Program-made: the position numbers and the translations under genes
Assembly (NCBI GenBank): GCA_947097615.1
Contig: CAMURX010000106.1
Location: 1 to 6,248, forward strand
DNA length: 6,248 nucleotides
Source: an uncultured Neisseria sp.
Lineage (GTDB): Bacteria; Pseudomonadota; Gammaproteobacteria; Burkholderiales; Neisseriaceae
Direction: 5' to 3'
In this document: positions 1-5,825 of the stretch, piece after piece
How positions within the stretch are numbered: the first letter of the stretch is position 1
Layout: each line of letters opens with the position of its first letter
The notes under the pieces: model-generated
Told to the model about the DNA's origin: nothing
Database searches by the model: none
What the model saw: the letters and a program-made list of their open reading frames with translations, nothing else

Positions 1-50
1 TCTGGTCATATCTGTATGATACTGTGAAAAATTGAATGTCAACAGACCCT
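1..50. repeat. Right end of a second repeat element abutting the MITE
   Basis: The last 13 bases (38-50, GTCAACAGACCCT) are identical to the right terminus of the complete element at 52-202, and 17 of the last 20 bases match. This suggests the window opens inside another member of the same repeat family, or inside a related insertion sequence with the same terminus. The upstream bases (1-30) are AT-rich and do not resemble the inside of the neighbouring element, so the two copies are not simple duplicates. Only the terminus can be seen; the element's size and any coding content lie off the left edge. Confidence 0.45.
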
Positions 51-204
51 AGGGTCTGTTGGCAATCAGCTTGCGAGACGGTTTTTTGAGTAAAAAATGC
101 CCGAATGCAAGGAAAAAAGCACAGCAATCTTGGACACCTGCGGGCATTTTTGATGCGGCAGGCGGGAAAAACACCGCCGCAAGGCTGATTGTCAACAGAC
201 CCTA
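50..204. mobile_element. MITE-like element with terminal inverted repeats and TA flanks
   Basis: Bases 51-70 and 184-203 are inverted copies matching at 19 of 20 positions (AGGGTCTGTTGGCAATCAGC against AGGGTCTGTTGACAATCAGC). The match continues inward with one indel (TTGCG on both sides). A second internal inverted pair, AAAAATGCCCG at 93-103 and its complement at 141-151, means most of the element could fold into one long imperfect hairpin. Both outer ends are flanked by TA (50-51 and 203-204), which fits a TA target duplication. The roughly 153-bp length and the lack of a credible gene fit a non-autonomous miniature element. Correia elements of Neisseria are also short, TA-flanked and hairpin-forming, but their termini (TATAGTGGATTAA type) differ. 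I do not recognise the parent transposase family. Confidence 0.65.
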
Positions 205-212
205 CAACGGCA

Positions 213-257
213 GAGGCCGTCTGAAAGCACGTTTTGCCCTTTCTTTCAGACGGCCTC
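213..257 (-). terminator. Inverted DUS pair downstream of the kinase gene
   Basis: Two AG-DUS copies face each other (214-225 forward, 245-256 reverse) and form a perfect 15-bp stem, 213-227 with 243-257, around a 15-nt loop. The hairpin begins 10 bp past the kinase stop codon. Inverted DUS pairs commonly act as transcription terminators in Neisseria. In the leftward direction no clear T-run follows the stem, so intrinsic termination may be weak. Each arm is also a DNA-uptake site. Confidence 0.7.
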
Positions 258-266
258 AAAGCCGTA

Positions 267-1307
267 TTACGCGCCGAACAATGCGCCGTAATCGCTTTCC
301 TGTTTGCGGTAGGGCAGGCGGATGTCGACGCGGTAGATGCCGATGTCGTCGAGCGCGGACAGTTCCAGCTCGGCGTCTTTGTCGTACATGATGTCCAGGC
401 GCTCTTGCAGGTTTTTCAGCGCCATCGAGTTGCCGCGGTGCGCTTTTTGCGTGTTTTCCATGTTTTCGTGCGGCGTGTAGGGATTTTCGATGCGGATATA
501 CAGCCAGTGTCCCTGCAAGGCGGTTTTCACCACGATATTGCCGGGGCGGGCGGTGGTTTCCACGCCGTGGAAAACGGCGTTTTCCAGCAGCGGCTGCAAC
601 AGCAGTTGCGGCGTTTCCGCGTCGTCGGGCGCTTCGTGCAGCCACTCGACCTGCACGCGGTGCGGCCCCATGCGGATTTGTTCGATGGCGATGTATTCCT
701 GCGCCCATTCGATTTCCTGTCCCAGCGTGCTGAACTGGTTGCCCTCGCGCAGCTGGGCGCGGAACAGGTTGGCGAGGTTTTCCAGCAGGGTTTCCGCGTC
801 ATACGGACGCAGGCGGATGAGGCTGATGGCGGCGTTGAGGCTGTTAAAGAGAAAATGCGGGCGGATGCGGGCGGTGAGCGCGGTGAGCCGCGCTTCGGAA
901 ACGGCGGGCGACAGGGCGCGCAGGCGGTTGGCCTCGAAATACATGGCAAAGAGCACGCCTACGGTGTAGATAACCAAATGCTGCACGAAATGGGTGCGCT
1001 CGCCCAATATGACGAAATCGACGACGAAAAGCTGCACCAGGCAAAACAGCAGGTTGAGCGCCGCTCCCTGCGGATGGCGGACGAGATAGCGGTCGGTGAA
1101 ATAACCGGTAACGGCGTTGGCCGTCACCAGCGGCACGAGCCAGGCGGCGTGCTGCCACACCAGCATCCCATAGGGCGCGCCGCTGCCGGAAATCAGCGGC
1201 AGCAGCAGCACGCCGGCGGCGCAGAAAAAGAAAATCCGCGCGGCGGTGCCTAAATTGCGCATGTCGGGAACGGCGAACCAGGCGTTTATTTGACGTATAA
1301 TGTGCAT
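267..1307 (-). CDS. AlgZ/FimS-like membrane sensor histidine kinase (LytS/YehU type)
   Basis: This 346-residue inner-membrane kinase should autophosphorylate and pass phosphate to a LytTR- or AlgR-like response regulator; its signal is unknown. Four hydrophobic segments lie at about 23-40, 46-68, 85-101 and 108-124. The His_kinase (PF06580-type) motif RIRPHFLFNSLN follows, with the phosphoacceptor at His151. The ATPase N-box is LLLQPLLENAVFHG (235-248) and a G2-like box is GNSMALKNLQERL (292-304). The usual G1 DNG.G motif is replaced by IENPY (273-277), a degeneracy also known from AlgZ/FimS. The first ATG is preferred because the N-terminal VPDMRN (13-18) resembles the family's (L)PD.CN motif, although the ribosome binding site is poor (only AAGAA). 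The gene is divergent from argH. In Pseudomonas fimS/algZ also adjoins argH, followed by algR, but no regulator is adjacent here. The family is secure; the ortholog name is inferred. Confidence 0.88.
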   Translation of the reverse strand: MHIIRQINAWFAVPDMRNLGTAARIFFFCAAGVLLLPLISGSGAPYGMLVWQHAAWLVPLVTANAVTGYFTDRYLVRHPQGAALNLLFCLVQLFVVDFVILGERTHFVQHLVIYTVGVLFAMYFEANRLRALSPAVSEARLTALTARIRPHFLFNSLNAAISLIRLRPYDAETLLENLANLFRAQLREGNQFSTLGQEIEWAQEYIAIEQIRMGPHRVQVEWLHEAPDDAETPQLLLQPLLENAVFHGVETTARPGNIVVKTALQGHWLYIRIENPYTPHENMENTQKAHRGNSMALKNLQERLDIMYDKDAELELSALDDIGIYRVDIRLPYRKQESDYGALFGA

Positions 1308-1321
1308 TTCTTAATAGAAAT

Positions 1322-1349
1322 TTGACTGACAAAACCCGTGCATTATATA
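1322..1349 (+). promoter_or_regulatory. Predicted sigma-70 promoter of argH
   Basis: The -35 TTGACT (1322-1327) and -10 TATATA (1344-1349) are separated by 16 bp. Transcription would start near 1356 and give a leader of about 94 nt. The AT-rich -10 region also reads as TATAAT on the other strand, so it may be shared with the divergent kinase promoter. Confidence 0.6.
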
Positions 1350-1370
1350 TGTTTCGGCACTCCGGGCTAT
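1342..1370 (-). promoter_or_regulatory. Possible kinase promoter overlapping the argH promoter
   Basis: On the minus strand a perfect -10 TATAAT occupies 1342-1347, with 34 bp from its downstream edge to the kinase start codon. The expected -35 position (about 1365-1370, reading ATAGCC) is a poor match. The promoter would therefore be weak or need an activator. It is placed by its -10 element and position only. Confidence 0.35.
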
Positions 1371-1405
1371 ACATTCAAACCCCTGATTGGGATAAGTCAG
1401 ATTCT

Positions 1406-1425
1406 CCCGCCGCAAAGCGGCAGGG
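1406..1425 (+). promoter_or_regulatory. Hairpin in the argH leader
   Basis: CCCGCCGC (1406-1413) pairs with GCGGC-A-GGG (1417-1425) around an AAA loop, leaving one bulged A. It lies 24 bp before the argH ATG, just upstream of the AAGGA ribosome binding site (1437-1441). No T-run follows it, so it is not an ordinary terminator. It could influence translation or mRNA stability, but a regulatory role is only a guess. Confidence 0.35.
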
Positions 1426-1449
1426 CTTCAACCTTCAAGGAAATATTTG

Positions 1450-2838
1450 ATGAACAGCAACAAAACATGGTCGGGAAGATTCGGCGAACCGGTTTCGGAA
1501 TTGGTAAAGAAATACACCGGTTCGATAGATTTTGACAAACGTCTGGCCGAATGGGATATCCAAGGCTCGCTGGCGCACGCGCAAATGCTGCACCGGGCAG
1601 GCGTGTTGTCGGACGAAGACACCGCCGCCATACGGCAGGGCATGGAAGAAATCCTCGCCGAAATTGCAGCGGGCAAAATGGCCTGGTCGCTTGATTTGGA
1701 AGACGTGCACATGAACATCGAGCGCCGCCTCACCGACAAAATCGGCGACGCGGGCAAACGCCTGCACACCGGCCGCAGCCGCAACGACCAAGTCGCTACC
1801 GACATCCGCCTGTGGCTGCGCGACCAGATCAGCATCATCCGCAGCCTGATACGCGACCTTCAGACGGCCTTAATCGAGCTGGCCGAGCAACACGCCGATA
1901 CCGTGATGCCCGGTTTTACCCATCTGCAAGTCGCCCAGCCCGTGAGCTTCGGCCACCATATGCTGGCCTATGTGGAAATGCTCGGCCGCGACGACGAACG
2001 CATGGCCGACTGCCGAGGCCGCGTCAACCGTATGCCCTTGGGCGCGGCCGCGCTGGCGGGCACAACCTATCCGATTCGGCGTGAGATTACCGCCGAAATC
2101 TTGGGTTTTGAGCAAATCTGCCAAAATTCCCTCGATGCGGTATCAGACCGCGATTTCGCCATTGAGTTCACCGCCGCCGCCTCGCTGGTGATGGTGCACT
2201 TGAGCCGCCTGTCGGAAGAGTTGATTTTGTGGATGAGTCCGCGCTTCGGGTTTATCGACATTGCCGACCGCTTCTGCACCGGCTCGTCCATCATGCCGCA
2301 AAAGAAAAATCCCGACGTGCCAGAACTGGTGCGCGGCAAGTCCGGTCGCGTCATCGGCCACCTTATCGGCCTGATTACGCTGATGAAATCGCAGCCTCTG
2401 GCCTACAACAAAGACAATCAGGAAGACAAAGAGCCGCTGTTTGACACGGTTGACACGCTGATTGACACATTGCGGATTTACGCCGACATGATGCGCGGCG
2501 TAACGGTGAAACCGAAAAACATGCGCGCGGCCGTGATGCAGGGCTTTGCCACCGCCACCGACCTGGCCGATTATCTGGTGAAAAAAGGCATGCCTTTCCG
2601 CGACAGCCACGAAGTTGTCGCCCAAGCCGTGCGCTATGCCGACCAAAACGGTGTCGATTTGAGCGAATTGCCGCTGGAAGTGTTGCAGGGTTTCAGCAGC
2701 CTGATTTCAGACGACGTGTACCAAGTGCTCACGCCCGAAGGCAGCCTCGCCGCCCGCAACCATCTGGGCGGCACCGCGCCCGAACAGGTGCGTTTCCAAG
2801 CCGAACGCTGGCGCAGGCTGCTGGAAAAGGCCGTCTGA
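1450..2838 (+). CDS. argH: Argininosuccinate lyase
   Basis: ArgH cleaves argininosuccinate to arginine and fumarate in the cytoplasm, the last step of arginine synthesis. It belongs to the fumarase/aspartase superfamily and works as a homotetramer. The 462 residues are close to the family norm. They carry HTGRSRNDQ (106-114), the catalytic-histidine motif MPGFTHLQ (His158) and the signature [12 protein letters not shown] (278-289), whose serine loop supplies the catalytic base. An in-frame TTG lies directly before the ATG at 1450. The ATG is chosen because AAGGA (1437-1441) sits 8 nt from it and only 5 nt from the TTG. An internal reversed DUS (1859-1870) encodes LQTAL (137-141) inside a helix. 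The stop codon is part of a second DUS, so the protein ends in KAV, which is uptake-sequence encoded. No terminator hairpin follows before the tRNA gene. Confidence 0.97.
   Translation: MNSNKTWSGRFGEPVSELVKKYTGSIDFDKRLAEWDIQGSLAHAQMLHRAGVLSDEDTAAIRQGMEEILAEIAAGKMAWSLDLEDVHMNIERRLTDKIGDAGKRLHTGRSRNDQVATDIRLWLRDQISIIRSLIRDLQTALIELAEQHADTVMPGFTHLQVAQPVSFGHHMLAYVEMLGRDDERMADCRGRVNRMPLGAAALAGTTYPIRREITAEILGFEQICQNSLDAVSDRDFAIEFTAAASLVMVHLSRLSEELILWMSPRFGFIDIADRFCTGSSIMPQKKNPDVPELVRGKSGRVIGHLIGLITLMKSQPLAYNKDNQEDKEPLFDTVDTLIDTLRIYADMMRGVTVKPKNMRAAVMQGFATATDLADYLVKKGMPFRDSHEVVAQAVRYADQNGVDLSELPLEVLQGFSSLISDDVYQVLTPEGSLAARNHLGGTAPEQVRFQAERWRRLLEKAV
1859..1870 (-). repeat. AG-DUS inside argH
   Basis: TTCAGACGGCCT is the reverse complement of the full 12-mer AGGCCGTCTGAA. 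It lies within the coding sequence, where it reads as residues L137 to L141 of ArgH. It is a DNA-uptake signal for natural transformation. Confidence 0.9.
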
Positions 2839-2839
2839 A
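2828..2839 (+). repeat. AG-DUS supplying the argH stop codon
   Basis: The complete 12-mer AGGCCGTCTGAA spans the end of argH, and the TGA within it is the stop codon (2836-2838). It is followed by AAAA and has no facing partner, so it is not a hairpin terminator. Confidence 0.9.
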
Positions 2840-2866
2840 AAGCGGGTTTTTCGTCGCCGCGTATAG

Positions 2867-2878
2867 AGGCCGTCTGAA
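2867..2878 (+). repeat. AG-DUS between argH and tRNA-Ser
   Basis: This full 12-mer has the same orientation as the copy 39 bp upstream at the argH stop. The two are direct rather than inverted repeats and cannot pair with each other to form a terminator. Confidence 0.9.
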
Positions 2879-2897
2879 AACATTGCGAAAATAGCGG

Positions 2898-2926
2898 TTG
2901 CCCGCCGCACGGCTTAACCGTATAAT
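2898..2926 (+). promoter_or_regulatory. Promoter of tRNA-Ser
   Basis: TTGCCC (2898-2903) and a perfect TATAAT (2921-2926) are separated by an ideal 17 bp. The -10 ends 12 bp before the mature tRNA 5' end, so the primary transcript would carry a leader of only about 5 nt. The GC-rich bases right after the -10 (GCGC) resemble a stringent-type discriminator. Confidence 0.8.
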
Positions 2927-2938
2927 GCGCAGCTTCAC

Positions 2939-3029
2939 GGAAAGGTGGATGAGTGGTTGAAGTCGCACGCCTGGAAAGCGTGTATACGTGAATAGCGTAT
3001 CGAGGGTTCGAATCCCTTCCTTTCCGCCA
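2939..3029 (+). tRNA. tRNA-Ser (anticodon GGA)
   Basis: The 91-nt gene includes an encoded CCA. The acceptor stem pairs GGAAAGG (2939-2945) with CCTTTCC (3019-3025). The discriminator base is G (3026), as expected for serine tRNAs. The anticodon stem CACGC/GCGTG encloses the loop CTGGAAA, putting anticodon GGA at 2973-2975 to read UCC and UCU. The long variable arm (ATACG pairing with CGTAT around TGAATAG) is the class II feature typical of tRNA-Ser. The T loop is TTCGAAT. It has its own promoter upstream and a terminator 7 nt downstream, so it looks like a single-gene transcription unit between argH and rho. Confidence 0.97.
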
Positions 3030-3035
3030 CATTCG

Positions 3036-3064
3036 AAAGACAAGCCGTCCGGCTTGTCTTTTTT
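3036..3064 (+). terminator. Intrinsic terminator after tRNA-Ser
   Basis: AAGACAAGCC (3037-3046) and GGCTTGTCTT (3051-3060) form a perfect 10-bp stem with a GTCC tetraloop. The T-run extends through 3064, a classic rho-independent terminator. It contains no DUS, unlike most terminators in this window. Confidence 0.92.
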
Positions 3065-3256
3065 CAGGTTTCAGAAACGCCGCGCCCGCGGCCGCACCCA
3101 AGCATATCCGCATCACCAATCAAACCGGTATTCTCCAAAACAGCAACCCGATAAAAACGCATACGCCGATACGCGCCGCCGCGCGCCTTTGCCTTTTAAC
3201 TTCGCTTTCAGACAGCCGCAAAGGCCGCTTTCTCCAACCCGACCAAACCCAGTCCT
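3065..3256 (+). promoter_or_regulatory. C-rich, G-poor leader upstream of rho
   Basis: No gene is seen in this 192-bp gap. Counted by eye, 3091-3256 holds about 65 C and 27 G, with poor secondary-structure potential in 3111-3160. That composition is typical of rut sites, where Rho loads. Rho represses its own gene in enteric bacteria by terminating in its leader, so the same may apply here. No convincing -35/-10 pair is visible. A degenerate reversed DUS lies at 3207-3216 (TTCAGACAGC, one mismatch to the core). Coding-strand C-richness is common in the neighbouring genes too, which weakens the inference. Confidence 0.4.
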
Positions 3257-4516
3257 ATGCACGTCTCCGAACTACAAACCCAACACATCTCCAAACTGCT
3301 CGAACAGGCCGAACAACTCGGCATCGAAGGCGCCAACCGCCTGCGCAAACAAGACCTCGTCTTCGCCATCGTCCGCCAGCTGATGCAGCAGGGACAAGAC
3401 TTCACCTGCTCGGGCACGCTGGAAATCCTGCCCGACGGCTTCGGTTTCCTACGCAGCGCCGACACCTCCTACCTCGCCGGCCCCGACGATATTTACGTAT
3501 CACCCAACCAAATCCGCCGCTTCAACCTGCACACCGGCGACACCATCGAAGGCACCGTGCGCGTGCCGAAAAACGACGAACGCTACTTCGCCCTGGTGCA
3601 CCTCAACACCATCAACGGCGACCATCCCGAAGTGTGCCGTCACAAAATCCTGTTTGAAAACCTCACGCCGCTGTTTCCCAACAAACAGCTCAAACTCGAA
3701 CGCGACATTAAATCCGAAGAAAACATCACCGGCCGCGCCATCGACCTGATTTCCCCCATCGGCCGCGGCCAGCGCGCGCTTTTGGTTGCCCCGCCCAAAT
3801 CGGGCAAAACCGTGATGCTGCAAAACATCGCCCACGCGATTACCGCCAATTATCCCGAAGCCGAACTGATCGTACTGCTCATCGACGAGCGCCCCGAAGA
3901 AGTGACCGAAATGAGCCGCTCCGTGCGCGGCGAAGTCGTCGCCTCCACCTTTGACGAACCGGCAACGCGCCATGTGCAGGTGGCCGAAATGGTGATTGAA
4001 AAAGCCAAGCGCATGGTCGAACACAAAAAAGACGTGATCATCCTGCTCGATTCCATCACCCGTCTCGCCCGCGCCTACAATACCGTCGTGCCCACTTCGG
4101 GCAAAATCCTCACCGGCGGCGTCGACGCGCACGCGCTGCACCGCCCCAAACGCTTTTTCGGCGCGGCACGCAACATCGAAGAAGGCGGCTCGCTCACCAT
4201 CATCGCCACCGCGCTGGTGGAAACCGGCAGCCGCATGGACGACGTGATTTACGAAGAATTCAAAGGCACGGGCAATATGGAGCTGCACCTCGACCGCCGC
4301 ATGGCTGAAAAACGCCTGTTCCCCGCCATCAACATCAACAAATCCGGCACCCGCCGCGAAGAACTGCTCGTGCCCAACGACCAGCTCCAACGCATGTGGC
4401 TGCTGCGCAAATTCCTGCACCCGATGGACGAAATCGAAGCGGCCGAGTTTTTGGTCGACAAACTCAAAGCCTCGAAAGACAACAACGATTTCTTCGAACT
4501 GATGCGCGGCAAATAA
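3257..4516 (+). CDS. rho: Transcription termination factor Rho
   Basis: Rho is a hexameric RNA-dependent ATPase that loads on C-rich RNA and ends transcription. The 419 residues equal the E. coli length, and the key positions share its numbering. An N-terminal helical domain (about 1-47) is followed by the cold-shock-like RNA-binding domain with Phe62, Phe64 and Tyr110. The ATPase core has Walker A APPKSGKT (178-185, Lys181 and Lys184), Asp210-Glu211-Arg212, Walker B ending DSITR (265-269), the Q-loop region SGKILTGG and the arginine finger Arg366. Residue 182 is Ser where E. coli has Ala, next to the bicyclomycin pocket. The start aligns well with E. coli Rho (MHVSELQ against MNLTELK), yet no Shine-Dalgarno sequence precedes it (bases before ATG: CCCAGTCCT). 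It stands alone between the tRNA terminator and a DUS terminator. Confidence 0.98.
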   Translation: MHVSELQTQHISKLLEQAEQLGIEGANRLRKQDLVFAIVRQLMQQGQDFTCSGTLEILPDGFGFLRSADTSYLAGPDDIYVSPNQIRRFNLHTGDTIEGTVRVPKNDERYFALVHLNTINGDHPEVCRHKILFENLTPLFPNKQLKLERDIKSEENITGRAIDLISPIGRGQRALLVAPPKSGKTVMLQNIAHAITANYPEAELIVLLIDERPEEVTEMSRSVRGEVVASTFDEPATRHVQVAEMVIEKAKRMVEHKKDVIILLDSITRLARAYNTVVPTSGKILTGGVDAHALHRPKRFFGAARNIEEGGSLTIIATALVETGSRMDDVIYEEFKGTGNMELHLDRRMAEKRLFPAININKSGTRREELLVPNDQLQRMWLLRKFLHPMDEIEAAEFLVDKLKASKDNNDFFELMRGK

Positions 4517-4531
4517 AGCCGCCCGCCGCTT

Positions 4532-4566
4532 AAAGGCCGTCTGAAATGATTTTTCAGACGGCCTTT
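4532..4566 (+). terminator. Inverted DUS terminator of rho
   Basis: AAAGGCCGTCTGAAA (4532-4546) and its exact complement (4552-4566) form a 15-bp stem with a 5-nt loop, 15 bp after the rho stop. The A-rich start and T-rich end make it plausible in both directions. It contains two full AG-DUS copies (4534-4545 forward, 4553-4564 reverse). Confidence 0.88.
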
Positions 4567-4636
4567 GTGTCATGAAGGACGTGCCGCGCAACCACACACA
4601 CGGCTTGGTGCCTGTGGAAAATCATGCAGACAGACA

Positions 4637-4681
4637 AAAGGCCGTCTGAAAAAGCCGATTGGGGCTTTTCAGACGACCTTT
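4637..4681 (-). terminator. DUS hairpin terminator of fbp, mixed dialect
   Basis: The left arm contains a standard AG-DUS (4639-4650). The right arm (4668-4679) reads AGGTCGTCTGAA on the minus strand, one base different. The arms (4637-4656 and 4663-4681) pair through AAAGG, CGTCTGAAA and AGCC segments, with one C/A mismatch, one bulged A and a 6-nt loop. In the fbp direction the stem is followed by TTTTGTCTG, a modest U-tract. It lies 32 bp past the fbp stop. Confidence 0.75.
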
Positions 4682-4689
4682 GGATGTGT

Positions 4690-4706
4690 CGGGTACTCGC
4701 TACCCG
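4690..4706 (-). other. Small hairpin just after the fbp stop
   Basis: CGGGTA (4690-4695) and TACCCG (4701-4706) form a perfect 6-bp stem with a 5-nt loop, 6 bp beyond the fbp stop codon. No U-tract follows in the fbp direction. It may only stabilise the 3' end ahead of the DUS terminator, or it may be chance. Confidence 0.3.
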
Positions 4707-4712
4707 CCGCGT

Positions 4713-5690
4713 TTACCGCGCGTGCAGGGCATCGACATAGGCTACTTCGTCGCGGCTGCCGAGGACGACGGCAACGCGCTGGTGCAGCCCCTGCGGTTCG
4801 ATGTCGAGTATCTGCCGCGCGGTATCGGAGGCCGCGCCGCCCGCTTCGCGCATAATCAGGCTCATGGGGTTGGCTTCGTACATCAGGCGCAGTTTGCCGG
4901 GCTTGGACGGGTCGCGCGCGTCCTGCGGATACATGAACACGCCGCCGCGCATCAGGATGCGGTGCACTTCGGCCACCATGCTGGCCACCCAGCGCATATT
5001 GTAGTTTTTGCCGCGCGGCCCGGTGTCGCCCGCCAGCAGCTCTTCGATATAGCGCTGCACGGGTGGGAACCAGTGGCGGCGGTTGGAGGCGTTGACGGCA
5101 AATTCCTGCGTCTGCGGCGGCACTTGCGGGTTGCTTTGTGTGAGGACGAACTCGTTACCGGCATTCAGCGTAAAGACGTTGACGCCGCGACCGAAGGTGA
5201 CAACCAGCTGGGTTTGCGGGCCGTAGAGCACATAGCCTGCGGCAAGCTGCCTGCTGCCGCTTTGCAGGAAGGAGGCGGTGTCGAGCGCGCCTGCGGGTTT
5301 GGCGAGTACGGAGAATATCGTGCCGACGGAGATGTTGACGTCGATATTGGACGAGCCGTCGAGCGGGTCGAACAGCACGAGGTAGCGGCCGTCTGAAGCA
5401 CAGGCGACGAAGCTGTCTTCTTCTTCGCTGGCGAGACCTGCCACATGGGGATTGGCTTTGAGCGCGTTAATCAGGATGTCGTTGGCAATCACGTCGAGCT
5501 TTTTCTGCTCTTCGCCCTGGATATTGCCGCTGCCCGCCGTGCCGAGCACGCCCGCCAGCGCGCCGAGACGCACTTGTGCGCCGATGTTCACGCAGGCGGC
5601 GGCTATGGTTTGCACGACGCCGCCCAGCTCGGCGCTCAGGCCGTGTTGCTCGATGTGTTGTTGCAGGAATTCGGGGAAGGTAGTGTTCAT
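4713..5690 (-). CDS. fbp: Fructose-1,6-bisphosphatase, class I
   Basis: Fbp removes the 1-phosphate of fructose 1,6-bisphosphate to give fructose 6-phosphate, the committed step of gluconeogenesis, in the cytoplasm and with Mg2+. The 325 residues are near the usual length for bacterial class I enzymes (E. coli 332). Metal-binding motifs are SEEED (88-92) and [10 protein letters not shown] (108-117). The substrate-binding block [13 protein letters not shown] (263-275) and REAGGAASD (281-289) are also intact. AAAGGA (complement of 5698-5703) lies 7 nt before the ATG, fixing the start. The gene converges on rho and diverges from yajC. A DUS core (5388-5397) lies in the coding sequence, in the codons for Ser-Asp-Gly-Arg (99-102). 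Gluconeogenesis would suit a neisserial organism growing on lactate or amino acids, which is an inference from physiology. Confidence 0.97.
   Translation of the reverse strand: MNTTFPEFLQQHIEQHGLSAELGGVVQTIAAACVNIGAQVRLGALAGVLGTAGSGNIQGEEQKKLDVIANDILINALKANPHVAGLASEEEDSFVACASDGRYLVLFDPLDGSSNIDVNISVGTIFSVLAKPAGALDTASFLQSGSRQLAAGYVLYGPQTQLVVTFGRGVNVFTLNAGNEFVLTQSNPQVPPQTQEFAVNASNRRHWFPPVQRYIEELLAGDTGPRGKNYNMRWVASMVAEVHRILMRGGVFMYPQDARDPSKPGKLRLMYEANPMSLIMREAGGAASDTARQILDIEPQGLHQRVAVVLGSRDEVAYVDALHAR
5388..5397 (+). repeat. DUS core inside fbp
   Basis: The 10-mer GCCGTCTGAA is exact; the preceding two bases (CG) differ from the AG of the 12-mer. It lies on the strand opposite to fbp translation and falls in a surface-like Ser-Asp-Gly stretch. 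Confidence 0.85.
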
Positions 5691-5707
5691 GGCTTGATCC
5701 TTTGCTG

Positions 5708-5733
5708 TGGCCGTCTGAAAAAGGCCGTCTGAA
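5708..5733 (+). repeat. Two tandem DUS in the fbp leader
   Basis: GCCGTCTGAA occurs at 5710-5719 (preceded by TG) and as a full AG-DUS at 5722-5733, 12 bp apart in direct orientation. Both fall between the predicted fbp promoter and its ribosome binding site, so they would be transcribed in the fbp 5' leader. Confidence 0.88.
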
Positions 5734-5770
5734 AACGAAAGCTGCGGTTTATACCCGTTTCAGACGGCCG
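5722..5770. other. DUS hairpin across the fbp promoter region
   Basis: The DUS at 5722-5733 and the reversed copy at 5759-5768 can pair over GGCCGTCTGAAA-CG, with one bulged A, across a loop of about 20 nt. It resembles the DUS terminators elsewhere in the window, but it lies between two divergent genes where no terminator is needed. The pairing overlaps the proposed fbp -10 and spacer, so as RNA it would form only from rightward-to-leftward read-through of the region. Confidence 0.4.
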
Positions 5771-5776
5771 CAACAA
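5748..5776 (-). promoter_or_regulatory. Predicted fbp promoter with a DUS in its spacer
   Basis: On the minus strand TTGTTG (-35, 5771-5776) and TATAAA (-10, 5748-5753) are separated by exactly 17 bp. The reversed DUS core (5759-5768) fills most of that spacer. Transcription would start near 5741, giving a leader of about 50 nt. Confidence 0.6.
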
Positions 5777-5793
5777 GCGCGGTTTTGCCCGTA

Positions 5794-5805
5794 TGGCCGT
5801 CTGAA
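5794..5805 (+). repeat. DUS upstream of the yajC promoter
   Basis: GCCGTCTGAA at 5796-5805 is preceded by TG rather than AG. It is the fourth DUS within 96 bp of the fbp-yajC intergenic region and sits 20 bp before the yajC -35 element. Confidence 0.87.
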
Positions 5806-5825
5806 AGGCGGGGAGGCGAAAATTC

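Noticed and set aside
234..1253. Long plus-strand open frame opposite the kinase (339 codons)
   Set aside because: It is an antisense shadow: low-complexity composition rich in Val, Phe, His, Gln and Arg, no family resemblance, and the opposite strand encodes a complete recognisable kinase.
1338..1356. ARG-box-like sequence (TGCATTATATATG) over the argH -10 region
   Set aside because: The left half fits TGNAT, but the right half lacks the required ATNCA, so the match is no better than expected for an AT-rich promoter.
2706..2717. TTCAGACGACGT inside argH, close to the variant-dialect DUS
   Set aside because: It encodes the Ser-Asp-Asp-Val stretch at a position where ArgH proteins keep DDVY, so the coding constraint explains it; the 12-mer also has a mismatch.
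3500..4597. Long minus-strand open frame opposite rho (365 codons)
   Set aside because: It is repetitive in Phe, Val, Gly and His, the typical antisense image of a C-rich codon-biased gene. Rho on the other strand is unambiguous.
4572..4649. 25-codon ORF between rho and fbp that ends in a DUS
   Set aside because: It has no ribosome binding site or promoter, begins just after the rho terminator and runs into the fbp terminator. Its KAV ending is simply the DUS in frame.
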